DNA of 64,000 nucleotides from Artocarpus heterophyllus. Its lineage: Eukaryota; Streptophyta; Magnoliopsida; Rosales; Moraceae. Every line of letters begins with the position of its first letter. The first letter of the stretch is position 1. Below the pieces are notes generated by a model that saw only the letters and a list, made by a program, of their open reading frames with translations, was not told the DNA's origin and made no database searches. Below are positions 51,130 through 62,290 of this stretch, piece by piece. The DNA is taken from assembly GCA_025403435.1 (NCBI GenBank), contig CM046332.1:9231903-9295902 (forward strand). The letters are read 5' to 3'. Both the position numbers and the translations under genes were made by a program.

Positions 51130-52569
51130 TGTTAGACATGTATGCCCTAAGGAGTAAAAATGTAATACGTTTTTGGAGACATTTTTATCAATACAGAATT
51201 TATTCATTTATCTATATACCAAATCTTGTCCTCTTTACATTCATATTTGTTGAATGTATGATAAGCAAACAGTAGTCTGAGACTGTCAGTCTAAACCTTA
51301 AGAATTGGGCATATGATGGGATGATTCTGCAGTAGACACGATTCTTAAGGTGACAGTCTAAAACGTATGATCCGCAATCGAGAGAATAAAGTTAGGCGCT
51401 TTATTCATGTAAAGATTGTTATGTTGTCTATATCCCTTTTGGGAGATGGTTTGTCTTGGCCGTCGGAGTTGGACTCCTTGAATAGAAACATTGGCACGTT
51501 GTCATAGGTGACGATGTGTTGGATCGGGACATAAAGTGAATTGATTTGGATTAATAATTCTGTCTTGGCAAATCGATTCACTTTAGACAGTCATTTGTAT
51601 TGTATCTTAATCCTGAGATAAATAGTGGGCCCGTTATCTCGACTTGTGTCTTTTGATATACCAATGGGTGACTCCCACATCTCTATAGTGGTATGCATGC
51701 CGGTACGTTGGAGGCATGGCTCTTGATAGCGTAGACTTGTTATTCATAGATATGGAATCCATAGCTCCTCTTTAGGAGTAATGATATCCTCTTATATGCG
51801 TTGTCCTGTAATTGGAAAACTGGAGCGCTCAACCATTTGGATACATAGGTGTAACCGAATGGTATACTATCTTTGGATGGTAAGTTTTCTAACGGTAAGA
51901 CAATGGAACGTAAGATAAAAATAATCGGGAAGGCAAGACAGAACTTGTCCTTAAGCCGATTATGGATTATCATATGGGGATACGATACACTATGATATGT
52001 CATGGACACTTAGCTACACGAGCTTCGTAATTCTATAAAGTTCGAGAGTGCGACTCCAAGCTTTTAGTGGAGTAGCGTTGGAGTTGATAATTGTGAAATG
52101 TATATCTGGGATATTGGGTTTCATAATTATCATGAGCTTGAACTTTATAGGTCCATTTTGGTCCCCTTTGCTAGCTCACAAAATCCTGTAACAACACGGC
52201 GTGCTTTTCCAATAATTGGTGACTTATGTCAGATTTATCAGATTGGTTTAAAATTTGTAAGAATCAAATAATTCATGTCTGTTTATCGGTTGAATTAATT
52301 TTGTAAGAAATTAGTTCAAGATAAACTTGTTAAATTATTACGATCAGATAATTCTTGTCTGTTTATCGGTTGTTTTAATTTTGGACAAATTAGAACAAGA
52401 TAAACTTGTAGAATTATTGTGAATTGATTTATTTTCTTAGAGATTATCTTGATAAAGTTTGTTTTGATCAGATAACTTCTCTTTTGGGTTATTTGAATCA
52501 AAACTGAGACTTTATCCTTCAGAATCTCTAGTGGAAAATAAAAGATTTGCAGAGATTTTTTCTCGGTGG

Positions 52570-52626
52570 TTCGGCCTGCCGGATGACGTGTTCGGCCTGC
52601 CGATCAAAATGTTTGGCCTGCCGATT
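52570..52626 (+). promoter_or_regulatory. three tandem palindromic motifs upstream of the LTR TATA box
   Basis: TTCGGCCTGCCGG, TTCGGCCTGCCGA and TTTGGCCTGCCGA follow one another at about 20-bp spacing, about 115-175 bp upstream of TATAAAAA. The spacing (roughly two helical turns) would place them on one face of the DNA; that is inference. Confidence 0.55.
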
Positions 52627-52742
52627 AGCGAAGATAAGATTACACATTTTCACGTGGATCTTATCAGATATTGATCCGAACTTGATTCTGTTTCGAGTTT
52701 TTGAGACCTAATCTGATATGGACTGACCCCAGGACCAATAGG

Positions 52743-52750
52743 TATAAAAA
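52743..52750 (+). promoter_or_regulatory. LTR TATA box (TATAAAAA)
   Basis: Conserved with 60,426 in the 3' LTR and 22,652 in the solo LTR; the expected transcription start is about 30 bp downstream. Confidence 0.7.
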
Positions 52751-53143
52751 GGGAGTGAGTCTCATGATTTACTCAGATCAATTTGAGAGATTAAGAGTGA
52801 TACTCTTCTAGTGAGCATTTGAAAACTCCCTGAGAGCTTTTGTTCACAAATCACGAGCACTAGCTTTGGGTTCTCTCTGTTGGTTGGAAGGAGAGTCACC
52901 GGTGGAAGAGCTGTACGTGTGAGCCCACACTCACTCTGGTTGTGGATAGAGAATAGCAAAGAAGACCAGTTGGTTGAGGCTTTTCTGGAACGTTACTTCT
53001 CTACACGGATTGCGGAGGTTCTTCGGCACACTGAGGTTAGTAAGATCTGTCTAATTTATATACATAATATGTCAAACTTGTGTTTTGGAAATTACTCTGA
53101 TGAAAATTTTAAAAATTCCGCTGCGCACTTTGTTTCCAACAAT

Positions 53144-53156
53144 TGGTATCAGAGCC
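53144..53156 (+). other. primer-binding site, initiator tRNA-Met type
   Basis: TGGTATCAGAGCC, two bases past the LTR, the standard match to the 3' end of plant initiator tRNA-Met. Confidence 0.93.
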
Positions 53157-54821
53157 GAGGTTTTTACATAAATTTGCAAGTATGTGATCATGTTATATGC
53201 ATAAATTTTGTGATCTTATTCTCTCCTGTGCTTGAATTGAATTTTATAGAGAGATGACACTCTAGGTTTCTGTATAATATATATGTTGTCATGGATTATG
53301 TGGTGAATGTTTATTAATTAATTATGGTTGATTAAATCATTTTTTAATTATTTATTAATTAATTAATACCGGTTATGGTTCCTTAGAGGTTAGAATTTGT
53401 ATCTAGGTTTTTCATGTAAGTAGATGGTGGACTATCATCTCCGTCGAGGAATTGTTATTTAATTTTTCATTTGTAAGAATTTTGTAATTAAATAATTATT
53501 CGAAGAAGACGGATCGAGAAGTCGGATCTAGAAGATTGATGATGGCCCCTCTAGGTATTTCCTGAGTCTCTAATTTTATGTTTTTGAATTGTTAAAAATA
53601 AAATTGATGAATTGCATTAAAATTGTATTTTCTAGATTGAGGGTTTTCTGCTCGATCGGCATGCCGGACCTCACAGTTCGGCAGGCCAAAGGTCACAGAT
53701 CGACAGTGCGGACGTGTGGTTCGGTAGGCCGACAGTGGGGCAGAAATTTTGGTGCTCTGCCGGCAGGCCAAACCTTCATGTTTGGCAGGCCGAACCTTCA
53801 TAATCGGCAGGCTGATCACCCAGACCGGCCTGCCGACCGAGAGCTGTCGGGTGTCCAAAAAAGGTGCAATTTTTCCGGTGCAGTTTTAATTTTATTTTTG
53901 GGATGATTCTGAGAAACATTAAATTTAGATATGACCGAAAATATGAAGTATTCGATTCATACGGGATTGAAGACTTAAAGATGGATATTACATGAAGAAG
54001 GATACAGCTTGAGGATTCAAGGATGAAGAATCGAAAAATGTCTCGATTATTCTCTTGTAATCTTAGTTTTCTATTCTCTAGGGTGGAACCATAATATTAC
54101 GGTTATTATTATTTTGCTTGTAGCTTTGCTTGATTGCTTTGCTTGTCTGCATTATAATATGATTTACCATGTATATTGATAACATGTCATATAGAATAGG
54201 GAGTGCCACTCATATTAAAATTGTTCATGCATAATTTTAAAATAAAACCTTGACTTCAAAAGATTGAGTGGGAGAAGGTTTTCGAAGAGAGGACCTAAGG
54301 CCTCCATCGTTGGTCCATAGGAAGAACATGGTGGTCCCGACCCCTAGGAAGGGATTTCTATCAAGTACCAGATTGGATCTCTGAAAGGATAAGGTATTTT
54401 AGTATGATTTATGGTTGCACACCCCTAGGTGGTGATTATAAATCATGGATAAAATATTGAAACGGTGGTTATACACTCACCATGATTTTATTATTAATCT
54501 CCCCTAGGAGCTCTATTAATAAAATTAATGGCCAAAGAAATGATTATTAGTATATGCTGGGTCATACGGATCCTGGATAGCATAAATTAATCAGGAGGGG
54601 ATCCGTGTTCCTGATTGAATTTGGCATGACTCCCCTAGGAGCTTGTTGAATTCTGAGTTGGGAATTATCGTTGTAAGGTTGTGATATTTTCAAGGTTGTG
54701 ATATTTTCAAGGTTTTGACACATAAACGCATTTGTATTATTTTACATGATTGTGTTATCTTACTAAATTATTATATATCTTTGCTTATGTTTGGTATATG
54801 ATTCTTTATTGTAGATTGAAA
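53157..54821 (+). other. long untranslated leader of the copia element
   Basis: No open frame. Holds a second palindromic motif cluster (53,654-53,840) and a series of CCCCTAGG(A/T)-containing blocks (54,340-54,650) with a loosely repeated layout. A 15-bp direct repeat TTGTGATATTTTCAAGG occurs twice at about 54,678-54,713. Confidence 0.8.
53654..53840 (+). promoter_or_regulatory. palindromic motif cluster in the copia leader
   Basis: About eight variants of TCGGCAGGCCGA / TCGGCATGCCGG / CCGGCCTGCCGA in 187 bp. The same 12-mer as in the LTR, mostly in the opposite orientation. Confidence 0.55.
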
Positions 54822-55811
54822 ATGTCTAAAAATGCTTTATCATCGATACTTGACAAAAACCAATTAACCGGTGAGAACTATAATGATTGGAAACAGAACC
54901 TGGACATCGTCCTTTCCTTTGAGAAACTGAAATATGTTCTGACAACTCCTTGTCCTCCTGAGCCTACGGGAGACTCAAGTAATGAGCAATTCCAAGCATA
55001 CGACCACTGGAAAGATGCTAATGATCAGGCCCGCTGCTATGTTATGGCCAGCATGAACAACGTGCTGCAGGCTCAACATCAGGATTATGAGACTGCGAAG
55101 CAGATCTTGGATAATCTTGAGGACATGTTTGGAGGCCAGGCCAAAACAAAGCGGCAAGGGGTGCTTCGAAAACTCTTAAACTGTAGACAGAGACCGGGGA
55201 CATCTGTAAAGGAGCATATGATGTTGGTCATGGGTTACCTCACTGAGGCTCAAACCAATGGAGCCGACATCGATGCTGAAACTCAGATGACTATGGTCTT
55301 TGAGACGCTGTCAATGGAATTTATTCCATTTAGAGCTACTTTTAATTTAAGCAATAGATGGGATATGACCTTAACAGAACAGATGAAACAGTTACAGGAG
55401 TTTGAACTGCTGATCAGGGAGTCTCCTGCTGGTGGAGAGGCCAATATGGTAGCTGCTTCTGGTTCCAATCCTAACTCTGGGAATGGAAAGAAGCAACGGG
55501 CCAAGAGTGGGAAGTCTTCTATTCCTCCTGCAACCAAGAGCAAGAAGAAGAAGAAGAAGAACCCAAAGAAGCTTAAGTGCTTCTTCTTTGGTAAGGTCGG
55601 GCATATAAAGAAGCATTGCAAGGACTTCCTTTCCAAGGGAGGTAGGTGTGATCTTCTATATTTAGAAACTTGTTTGGTTGAGGAATCCAGTGACATCTGG
55701 GTCATAGATTCTGGTGCAACTAATCATGTTTGTGTTTCTCTGCAGGGATTCAAAGAAATGAGAAGTCTACTTCATGAAGACTTAACGCTTCGGATGGGCG
55801 ATGGATCCTAG
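54822..55811 (+). pseudogene. copia gag and protease start (first open segment of gag-pol)
   Basis: Starts at MSKNALSS; an in-frame ATG at 54,750 lies upstream, but family gag proteins begin near 54,822. Residues about 15-200 are a copia gag ('LTGENYNDWKQNLDIVL', 'LEDMFGGQ', 'VKEHMMLVMGYL'), then a Lys run from an AAG microsatellite (55,545-55,562). The zinc knuckle at 55,578-55,619 reads C-FFF-GKVGHIKKH-C, so the second Cys is replaced by Phe. The protease motif DSGATNH is intact. A TAG at 55,809 ends this segment, but the same frame continues. Confidence 0.92.
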
Positions 55812-56198
55812 GTCTCAGCGGAAGTAGTGGGAGATGTCCATTTTTATTTTGATAATTATAGGAATTTAATTTTGCGAGATTGTTTTTATGTTCCTAAATT
55901 TAAAAGGAATTTAATTTATGTGTCTTCTTTATTTAAAGACCCCTACGTGGTATCTTTTAATGAAAAAGTGGTGATTCGTAAAAACAAATCTTTTATCTGT
56001 TCTGGATGGATGCAAAATAATCTATATTTTATCAAACCTAAGATGGACTTATTGCTTAATGCTGAGATAAATAATAATAACTCAAAAAGACCTAAAACTT
56101 TTCACTCTAATAAGACTTATCTTTGGCATTTGCGCCTTGGCCATATTAACCTGAATAGGATTCAAAGGTTGGTAAGGGATGGACCTTTAAGTCACTAA
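55812..56198 (+). pseudogene. copia protease C-terminal part and pre-integrase region
   Basis: In frame with gag; open between the TAG at 55,809 and a TAA at 56,196. It has 'CFYVPKFKRNLIYVSSLF' (protease/pre-integrase) and 'YLWHLRLGHINLNRIQRLV', the His-containing first half of the integrase zinc region. Confidence 0.88.
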
Positions 56199-57908
56199 AA
56201 GGTGGAATCTATACCTCAATATGAATCTTGGTTGGAGGGTAAAATGACCCAAAGACCATATGGGTCTAAGGGCAATAGGGCCGAAGGGGTTCTAGAACTT
56301 GTGCATAGTGATGTTTGCGGACCAATAAACATCCGGGCACGAGGAGGGTATGAGTACTTCGTCACTTTTATTGACGATTACTCAAGATATGGGTATGTGT
56401 ACCTAATGCACCACAAAAGTGAAACTTATGATAAGTTCAGGGAGTTTCGGGCTGAAGTGGAAAAGCAATTGGGTAGACCTATAATGGCACTTCGATCTGA
56501 TCGAGGTGGGGAATCCCTTTCTGATGAGTTCTTGGGACACTTGTTAGAGAATGGGATTTTATCCCATTTGACTGCGCCGGGCACTCTGCAGCAGAATGGC
56601 GTAGCGGAGAGAGGAAATAGGACTTTGTTGGACATGATTCGGTCCATGATGAGTTATTCATCATTGCCTTTATCCTTTTGGGGATATGCACTACAAACCG
56701 TATGTTATCTTTTGAACAATGTGCCTTCAAAATCGGTCCCTAAAACTCCTCACGAGTTGTGGACAAGACGGAAGACATCCTTAAACCATATTCGCATATG
56801 GGGATGTCCAGCTCATGTCCTGTTTAAGGATCCGAATAAGTTGGAAGCACGTTCGGAAGTTTGCGTGTTTATAGGATATCCAAAAGGGACTAAAGGGGGT
56901 TATTTTTATAACCCAAAGGAAAATAAAGTCGTGGTTTCAACTAATGCAACTTTCCTTGAGGTGAGTTACATGGACGACTTTAAACCTCGAAGCAAAGTGG
57001 TGTTTGAGGAGTTAAGGGGTGATTCGTTCACTCCAGAGGTTCCGAACGAAACCATTCCGATCGGTGTAGAAAAACCAAACAAACCTGAACAACAACCTCA
57101 GGGGCTTCGGCGTTGTGGGAGGATCGGGCGTCAACCTGAAAGGTACATGTTCAATGGGGAGGTCTTTTTGGATGAACCGGATGAACATGACGGGGATCCT
57201 TATACTTATGCAAAAGCTATGGAGGATGTTGATTCAAAACTCTGGACAGAGGCCATGAACATAGAGATGAAGTCTATGGAGACTAATCGGGTTTGGAAGC
57301 TTGTGGATCTTCCCGAAGGGGTAAAACCCATAGGGTGTAAGTGGATCTACAAGAGGAAAAGAGGAGTGGATGGAAAGGTCGAAAACTTCAAGGCTAGACT
57401 GGTAGCTAAGGGTTATACGCAAAAGGAAGGAATCGATTATGTGGAAACCTTTTCGCCTGTAGCCATGCTTAAGTCCATCCAGATTCTCTTGTCCATAGCT
57501 GCTGCTCTCGACTATGAGATTTGGCAGATGGATGTTAAGACGGCTTTTCTTAATGGCTATCTTGATGAGTCCATTTATATGGAACAACCAGATGGGTTCA
57601 AGGTCGCAGGCCAAGAGGGGAAGGTTTGTAAGCTGCTAAAGTCAATTTATGGACTTAAGCAGGCATCCCGTTCTTGGAACATAAGATTTGATCAAGTGAT
57701 CAAGACTTATGGGTTCTCACAAAATGTGGATGAACCATGTGTTTACAAACACATAAAGGATGGGAAGATGGTTTTTCTACTACTCTATGTAGATGACATT
57801 CTGCTAATTGGCAATGACGCTGGGGAGTTGTCATCGGTCAAATTATGGTTGACCAAGCAGTTTGACATGAAGGACTTAGGTGAGGCTAATTTTGTTCTCA
57901 GTATCTAG
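56199..57908 (+). pseudogene. copia integrase and first part of reverse transcriptase
   Basis: Same frame, 568 codons open. In the zinc region the CxxC pair is replaced (reads '[10 protein letters not shown]'). The integrase triad is present: Asp in '[15 protein letters not shown]' (56,361-), Asp in 'RSDRGGES' (about 56,493), Glu in '[10 protein letters not shown]' (about 56,589). RT follows from about 57,290 with '[20 protein letters not shown]', '[10 protein letters not shown]'-type '[12 protein letters not shown]', '[12 protein letters not shown]' and YVDD at 57,786-57,797. A TAG at 57,906 closes it, probably from a Gln codon. Confidence 0.93.
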
Positions 57909-58775
57909 ATCATTCGGGATAGGAAGAACAAAATGATAGCTTTGTCTCAGGCCGGCTACATAGATAAAATTCTTAGGAGGTTTGCAATGCAGGATTCCAA
58001 GAAAGGTGGGCAACCATCTAGGTCTGGAATTACTCTTTCTAAGAAAGACTCACCAAAGTCTTATGAAGAAAGAGAATACATGAAGAAGGTGCCTTATGCT
58101 TCGGCAGTGGGGAGTCTCATGTATGCCATGCTTTGCACTCGACCGGATATTAGCTATGCGGTCAGGATTGTAAGTCGATTTCAGGCGGATCCAGGACCGA
58201 ACCATTGGGTTGCGGTAATGCATATTTTCAAGTACCTAAGAAGGACTCGAGGGTATATACTTGTGTATTCGGGTCAGGACTTGACTCCTCTAGGATACAC
58301 TGATTCAGATTTTCAATCCTGTCTGGATTCTTGGAAATCGACTTCGGGGTATGTGTTTACTCTGGGTGGCGGTGCCATCAGTTGGAGAAGTGCGAAGCAA
58401 GATTGCACTTCGGATTCAATGATGGAGGCCGAGTATGTGGCGGCTAGTGATGCTTCAAAAGAAGCGGTGTGGCTCCGCAAGTTCCTTGGGGATCTTGAGG
58501 TAGTTCCTGGTATGGATAAAGCGGTATCACTGTACTGTGATAACAGTGCGGCAGTAGCTAATGCTAAGGAACCAAGATTTCACAAGAAGAGTAAGCACAT
58601 TGATCGAAAGTATCAAGTGATAAAGGACTTCGTTGAGGGCGGGCATGTCACGGTGTGCAAGATCGCGTCAGAGGACAATTTAACTGATCCATTTACGAAG
58701 ACACTTACAAGGAGAGTCTTCGAGAGGCACGTGGAAGCTATGGGGATGCGGAATTTGCAGTATTTACTCACTTAG
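57909..58775 (+). pseudogene. copia RT end and RNase H
   Basis: Same frame to the natural stop at 58,773-58,775. RT end: 'LSQAGYIDKILRRF', 'YASAVGSLMYAMLCTRPDISYAV'. RNase H: Asp in 'GYTDSDF', Glu in 'MEAEYVAAS', Asp in 'LYCDNSAAV', and 'KSKHIDRKYQ' with the His-Asp pair. All RNase H acidic residues seem present. The three stops upstream would prevent a full polyprotein unless read through. Confidence 0.93.
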
Positions 58776-58777
58776 TG

Positions 58778-58789
58778 CAAGTGGGAGAT
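58778..58789 (+). other. polypurine tract of the copia element
   Basis: CAAGTGGGAGAT lies directly before the 3' LTR and just after the gag-pol stop. Confidence 0.75.
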
Positions 58790-60230
58790 TGGTAGACATG
58801 TATGCCCTAAGGAGTAAAAATGTAATATGTTTTTGGAGACATTTTTATCAATAAATAATTTATTCATTTATCTATACACCAAATCTTGTCCTCTTTACGT
58901 TCATATTCGTTGAATGTATGATAAGCAAATAGTAGTCTGAGACTGTCAGTCTAAACTTTAAGAATTGGGCATATGATGGACTGATTATGCGAAAGACACG
59001 ATTCTTAGGGTGACGGTCTAAAACATATCATCCGCAATCGAGGGAATAAAGTTGGGCACTTTATTCATGTAAAGATTGTTATGTTGTCTATATCCCTTAT
59101 GGGAGATGGTTTGTCTTGGCCATCGGAGTTGGACTCCGTGAATAGAAACATTGGCGCGTTGTCATAGGTGACGATGTGTTGGATCGGGACATAAAGTGAA
59201 TTGATTTGGATTAATAATTCTGTCTTGGCAAATCGATTCACTTTTGACAGTCATTTGTATTGTATCTTAATCCTGAGATGAATAGTGGGCCCGTTGTCTC
59301 GACTTGTGTCTTTTGATGTGCCAAAGGGTGACTTCCACATCTCTATAGTGGTATGCATGCCGATACGTTGGAGGCATGACTCTTGATAGCTTAGACTTGT
59401 TATTCATAGATATGGAATCCATAGCTCCTCTTTAGGAGTAATGATATCCTCTTATATGCGTTGTCCTGTAATTGGAAAACTGGAGCGCTCAACCATTTGG
59501 ATACATAGGTGTAACCAAATGGTATACTATCTTTGGATGGTAAGTTTTCTAATGGTGAGACAATGGAACGTAAGATAAAAATAATCAGGAAGGTAAGACA
59601 GAACTTGTCTTTAAGCCGATTATGGATGATCATATGGGGATGCGATACACTATGATATGTCATGGAGACTTAGCTACATGGGCTTCGTAATTCTATAAAG
59701 TTTGAGAGTGCAGCTTCAAGCTTTTAGCGAAGTAGCATTGGAGTTGATAATTGTGAAATGTATTATTGGGATATTGGGTTTCATAGTTATCATGAGCTTG
59801 TACTTTATAGGTCCATTTTGGTCCCCTTTGCTAGCTCACAAAATCCTGTAACGACACGGCGTGCTTTTCCAATAATTGGTGACTTATGTCGGATTTATCA
59901 GATTGGTTTAAAATTTGTAAGAATCAAATAATTCATGTCTGTTTATCGGTTGAATTAATTTTGTAAGAAATTAGTTCAAGATAAACTTATTGAATTATTG
60001 CGATCAAATAATTCTTGTCTGTTTATTGGTTGTTTTAATTTTGGACAAATTAGATCAAGATAAACTTGTAGAATTATTGAGAATTGATTTATTTTCTTAG
60101 AGATTATCTTGATAAAGTTTGTTTTGATCAGATATCTTCTCTATTGGGTTATTTGAATCAAAACTAAGACTTTATCCTTTAGAATCTCGGGTGGAAAATA
60201 AAAGATTCGCGGAGATTTTTTCTCGGGAGA

Positions 60231-60308
60231 TCGGCCTGCTGAATGACGTGGTTGGCCTGCCGAACTGGTCTGTTCGGCCTGCCGATCAGAATTTTTGGCC
60301 TGTCGATT
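60231..60308 (+). promoter_or_regulatory. four palindromic motifs in the 3' LTR
   Basis: TCGGCCTGCTGA, TTGGCCTGCCGA, TTCGGCCTGCCGA and TTTGGCCTGTCGA. The 5' LTR has three, so unit number differs between the LTRs of one element. Confidence 0.5.
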
Positions 60309-60425
60309 AGCGGGAGATAAGATTACGCGTTTTCACGCGGATCTTATCAGATATTGATCCGAACTTGATTCTGTTTCAAGTTTTTGAGACCTAATTTGAT
60401 ATGGACTGACCCTAGGACCAATAGC

Positions 60426-60433
60426 TATAAAAA
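60426..60433 (+). promoter_or_regulatory. LTR TATA box (TATAAAAA)
   Basis: Same context as at 52,743. In a 3' LTR it could drive transcription outward into the flanking antisense copia. Confidence 0.6.
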
Positions 60434-60824
60434 GGGAGTGAGTCTCATGATTTACTCAGATAAATTTGAGAGATTAAGAGTGATACTCTTCTAGTGAGCA
60501 TCTAAAAACTCCCTGAGAGCTTTTGTTCACAAATCACGAGCATTAGCTTTGGGTTCTCTCTATTGGTTGGAAGGAGAGTCACCGGTGGAAGAGCTATACG
60601 TGTGAGCCCACACTCACTCCGGTTGTGCATAGAGAATAGCAAAGAAGACCAGTTGGTTGAGGCTCTTCTGGAACGTTACTTCTCTACACAGGTTGCGGAG
60701 GTTCTTCGGCACACTGAGGTTAGTAAGATCTGTCTAATTTATACATATAACATGTCAAACTTGTGTTTTGGAAATTACTCTGATGAAAATTTTAAAAATT
60801 CCGCTGCGCACTTTGCTTCCAACA

Positions 60825-62290
60825 GCCTCCTCCCAGAGTAAACACAAAACTAGAAGTCGATCTTCTCGTATCTAGACAGAATTGAAAATTGAAAGAAGTG
60901 TATCGTAGAAGTGTTAGATCCTCACCCAGATACACTAGCATATAACCTCTAGTCCTTCTCACGTACCTAAAAATATGCTTGACTGTAACTAATGGTTCGG
61001 TCATAGATCTGATTGAAATCGACTTACTATCCCCGTCGCATAACAAATGTTCTGTCATGTGCAAAGCATCATATACATGAGACTCCCTACTACCAAATTA
61101 TAAGCTACGTTCTTTATGTATTCTCTTTCTTAATTAGACTTTGAAGAGTCTTTATTAGAAAGAGTAATTCCAAACTTAGATGGTTGCCTACCTTTCTTAA
61201 AATTCTCAATTTTTATACTTTTCGAGAATTTTATCAATGTAGACTGCCTAGAATAAGGCTATCATTTTGCTCTTCGTATCCCAAAGGATTTAAATACCCA
61301 AAACATAATTAGCTTCACCTAAGTCCTTCATGTCAAACTGCTTGGTCAACCATAATTAACTGATGATAGTGCCCTAACGTCTTTGCCAATTAGTAGAATG
61401 TCATCTATATAGAGCAGTAGAAAAACCACCTTCCCATTCTTAATGTGTTTGTAGACACATGGTTCATTCATGTTTTGTTCGAACCCATAAATCATGATCA
61501 CTTGATTAAATCTTATGGTCCAAGAACAGGAATCCTACTTAAGTCCATAAATTGACTTTAACAGCTTACAGACCTTACTGCCTTGACCTTTAGCCTTGAA
61601 TCCATTTGGCTATGCTTATGTATAGACTCATTAAGATAGCCATTCAAAAAAGCCATCTTGATATCCATCTGCCAAATCTCGTAGTTGAGAGTGGCAACTA
61701 TGGAAAAGAGAATACGGATGGACTTAAGTATGGCTACAAGTGAAAACGTTCTTTGTAATTGAATCCTTCCTTTTGTGTGTATCCCTTTGCTACTAATCTA
61801 GCCTTATAGGCTTCGACTTTCCCATATGCTCCTTTCTTTCTCTTATAGATCCACTTACACACTACAGGTTTTACCTCTTCGGAAAGATCTACAAGTTCCT
61901 AGACTGGAATAGTCTACATAGACTTCATCTCAATGTTCATAGCTTCTGTCCAGAGCTTTGAATCAACATCCTCTAAAGCCTTTATGTAAGTGTAAGGATC
62001 CTGTCATGCTCAACCGGTTCGACCAAGTAGGCTTCATCATTGAACATATACCTCTCAGGTTGATGCTCGATCCTCGCATTATGCCGAAGCTCTCTAGGTT
62101 GTTATTCAGTCGATTAATCTACATTGATTGGATTGGTTTCAACCAGAACCACTGAAGTGATTGAATCACTCGCCAACTCCTTCAGTACCACTGCACTTTG
62201 AGGCTTAAAGTCATTCATGTAATTTTCTTCAAGGAATGTTGCATTCATTGAAACCACGAATGATACATCATGCTAAAATAAATTATCTCT
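60825..62290 (-). pseudogene. antisense copia: integrase end, RT and RNase H start (decayed)
   Basis: Read on the minus strand, many short frames give pieces of family A pol: 'ATFLEENYMNDFKPQS' near 62,250, '[26 protein letters not shown]' in parts near 61,830, an intact-looking 'YVDDILL' near 61,400, 'HIFRYVRRTRGYMLVYLGEDLTLL' near 60,950, and 'FVFTLGGG' near 60,840. Stops and shifts are frequent, so it is older or less constrained than the plus-strand copy inserted in it. Confidence 0.85.

Larger units (their letters stand above)
51130..53141 (+). repeat. 5' LTR of the full-length copia
   Basis: 2,012 bp, TGTTAGACATG to TTCCAACA. TATA box at 52,743 and palindromic motif cluster at 52,570-52,626. 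Confidence 0.94.
50897..60824 (+). mobile_element. full-length Ty1/copia element, family A (Angela/Tork-like)
   Basis: Flanked by GCCTC on both sides. Parts: an extra 233-bp LTR start (50,897-51,129), 5' LTR 51,130-53,141, initiator-Met primer site, a 1.68-kb leader, a single gag-pol frame 54,822-58,775 with three stops, polypurine tract and 3' LTR 58,790-60,824. Domain order PR-IN-RT-RH defines copia. The long LTR and gag sequence suggest the Angela/Tork side of the group, without certainty. By eye the two LTRs differ by about 4% in a 240-bp sample, so the insertion is not very recent. Confidence 0.95.
58790..60824 (+). repeat. 3' LTR of the full-length copia
   Basis: 2,035 bp, TGGTAGACATG to TTCCAACA; its second T is changed to G relative to other copies. 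TATA box at 60,426-60,433; motif cluster at 60,231-60,308 with one more unit than the 5' LTR. Confidence 0.94.

Noticed and set aside
55283..55705. Minus-strand 140-codon open frame in copia gag
   Set aside because: Shadow of the Lys-rich gag frame.
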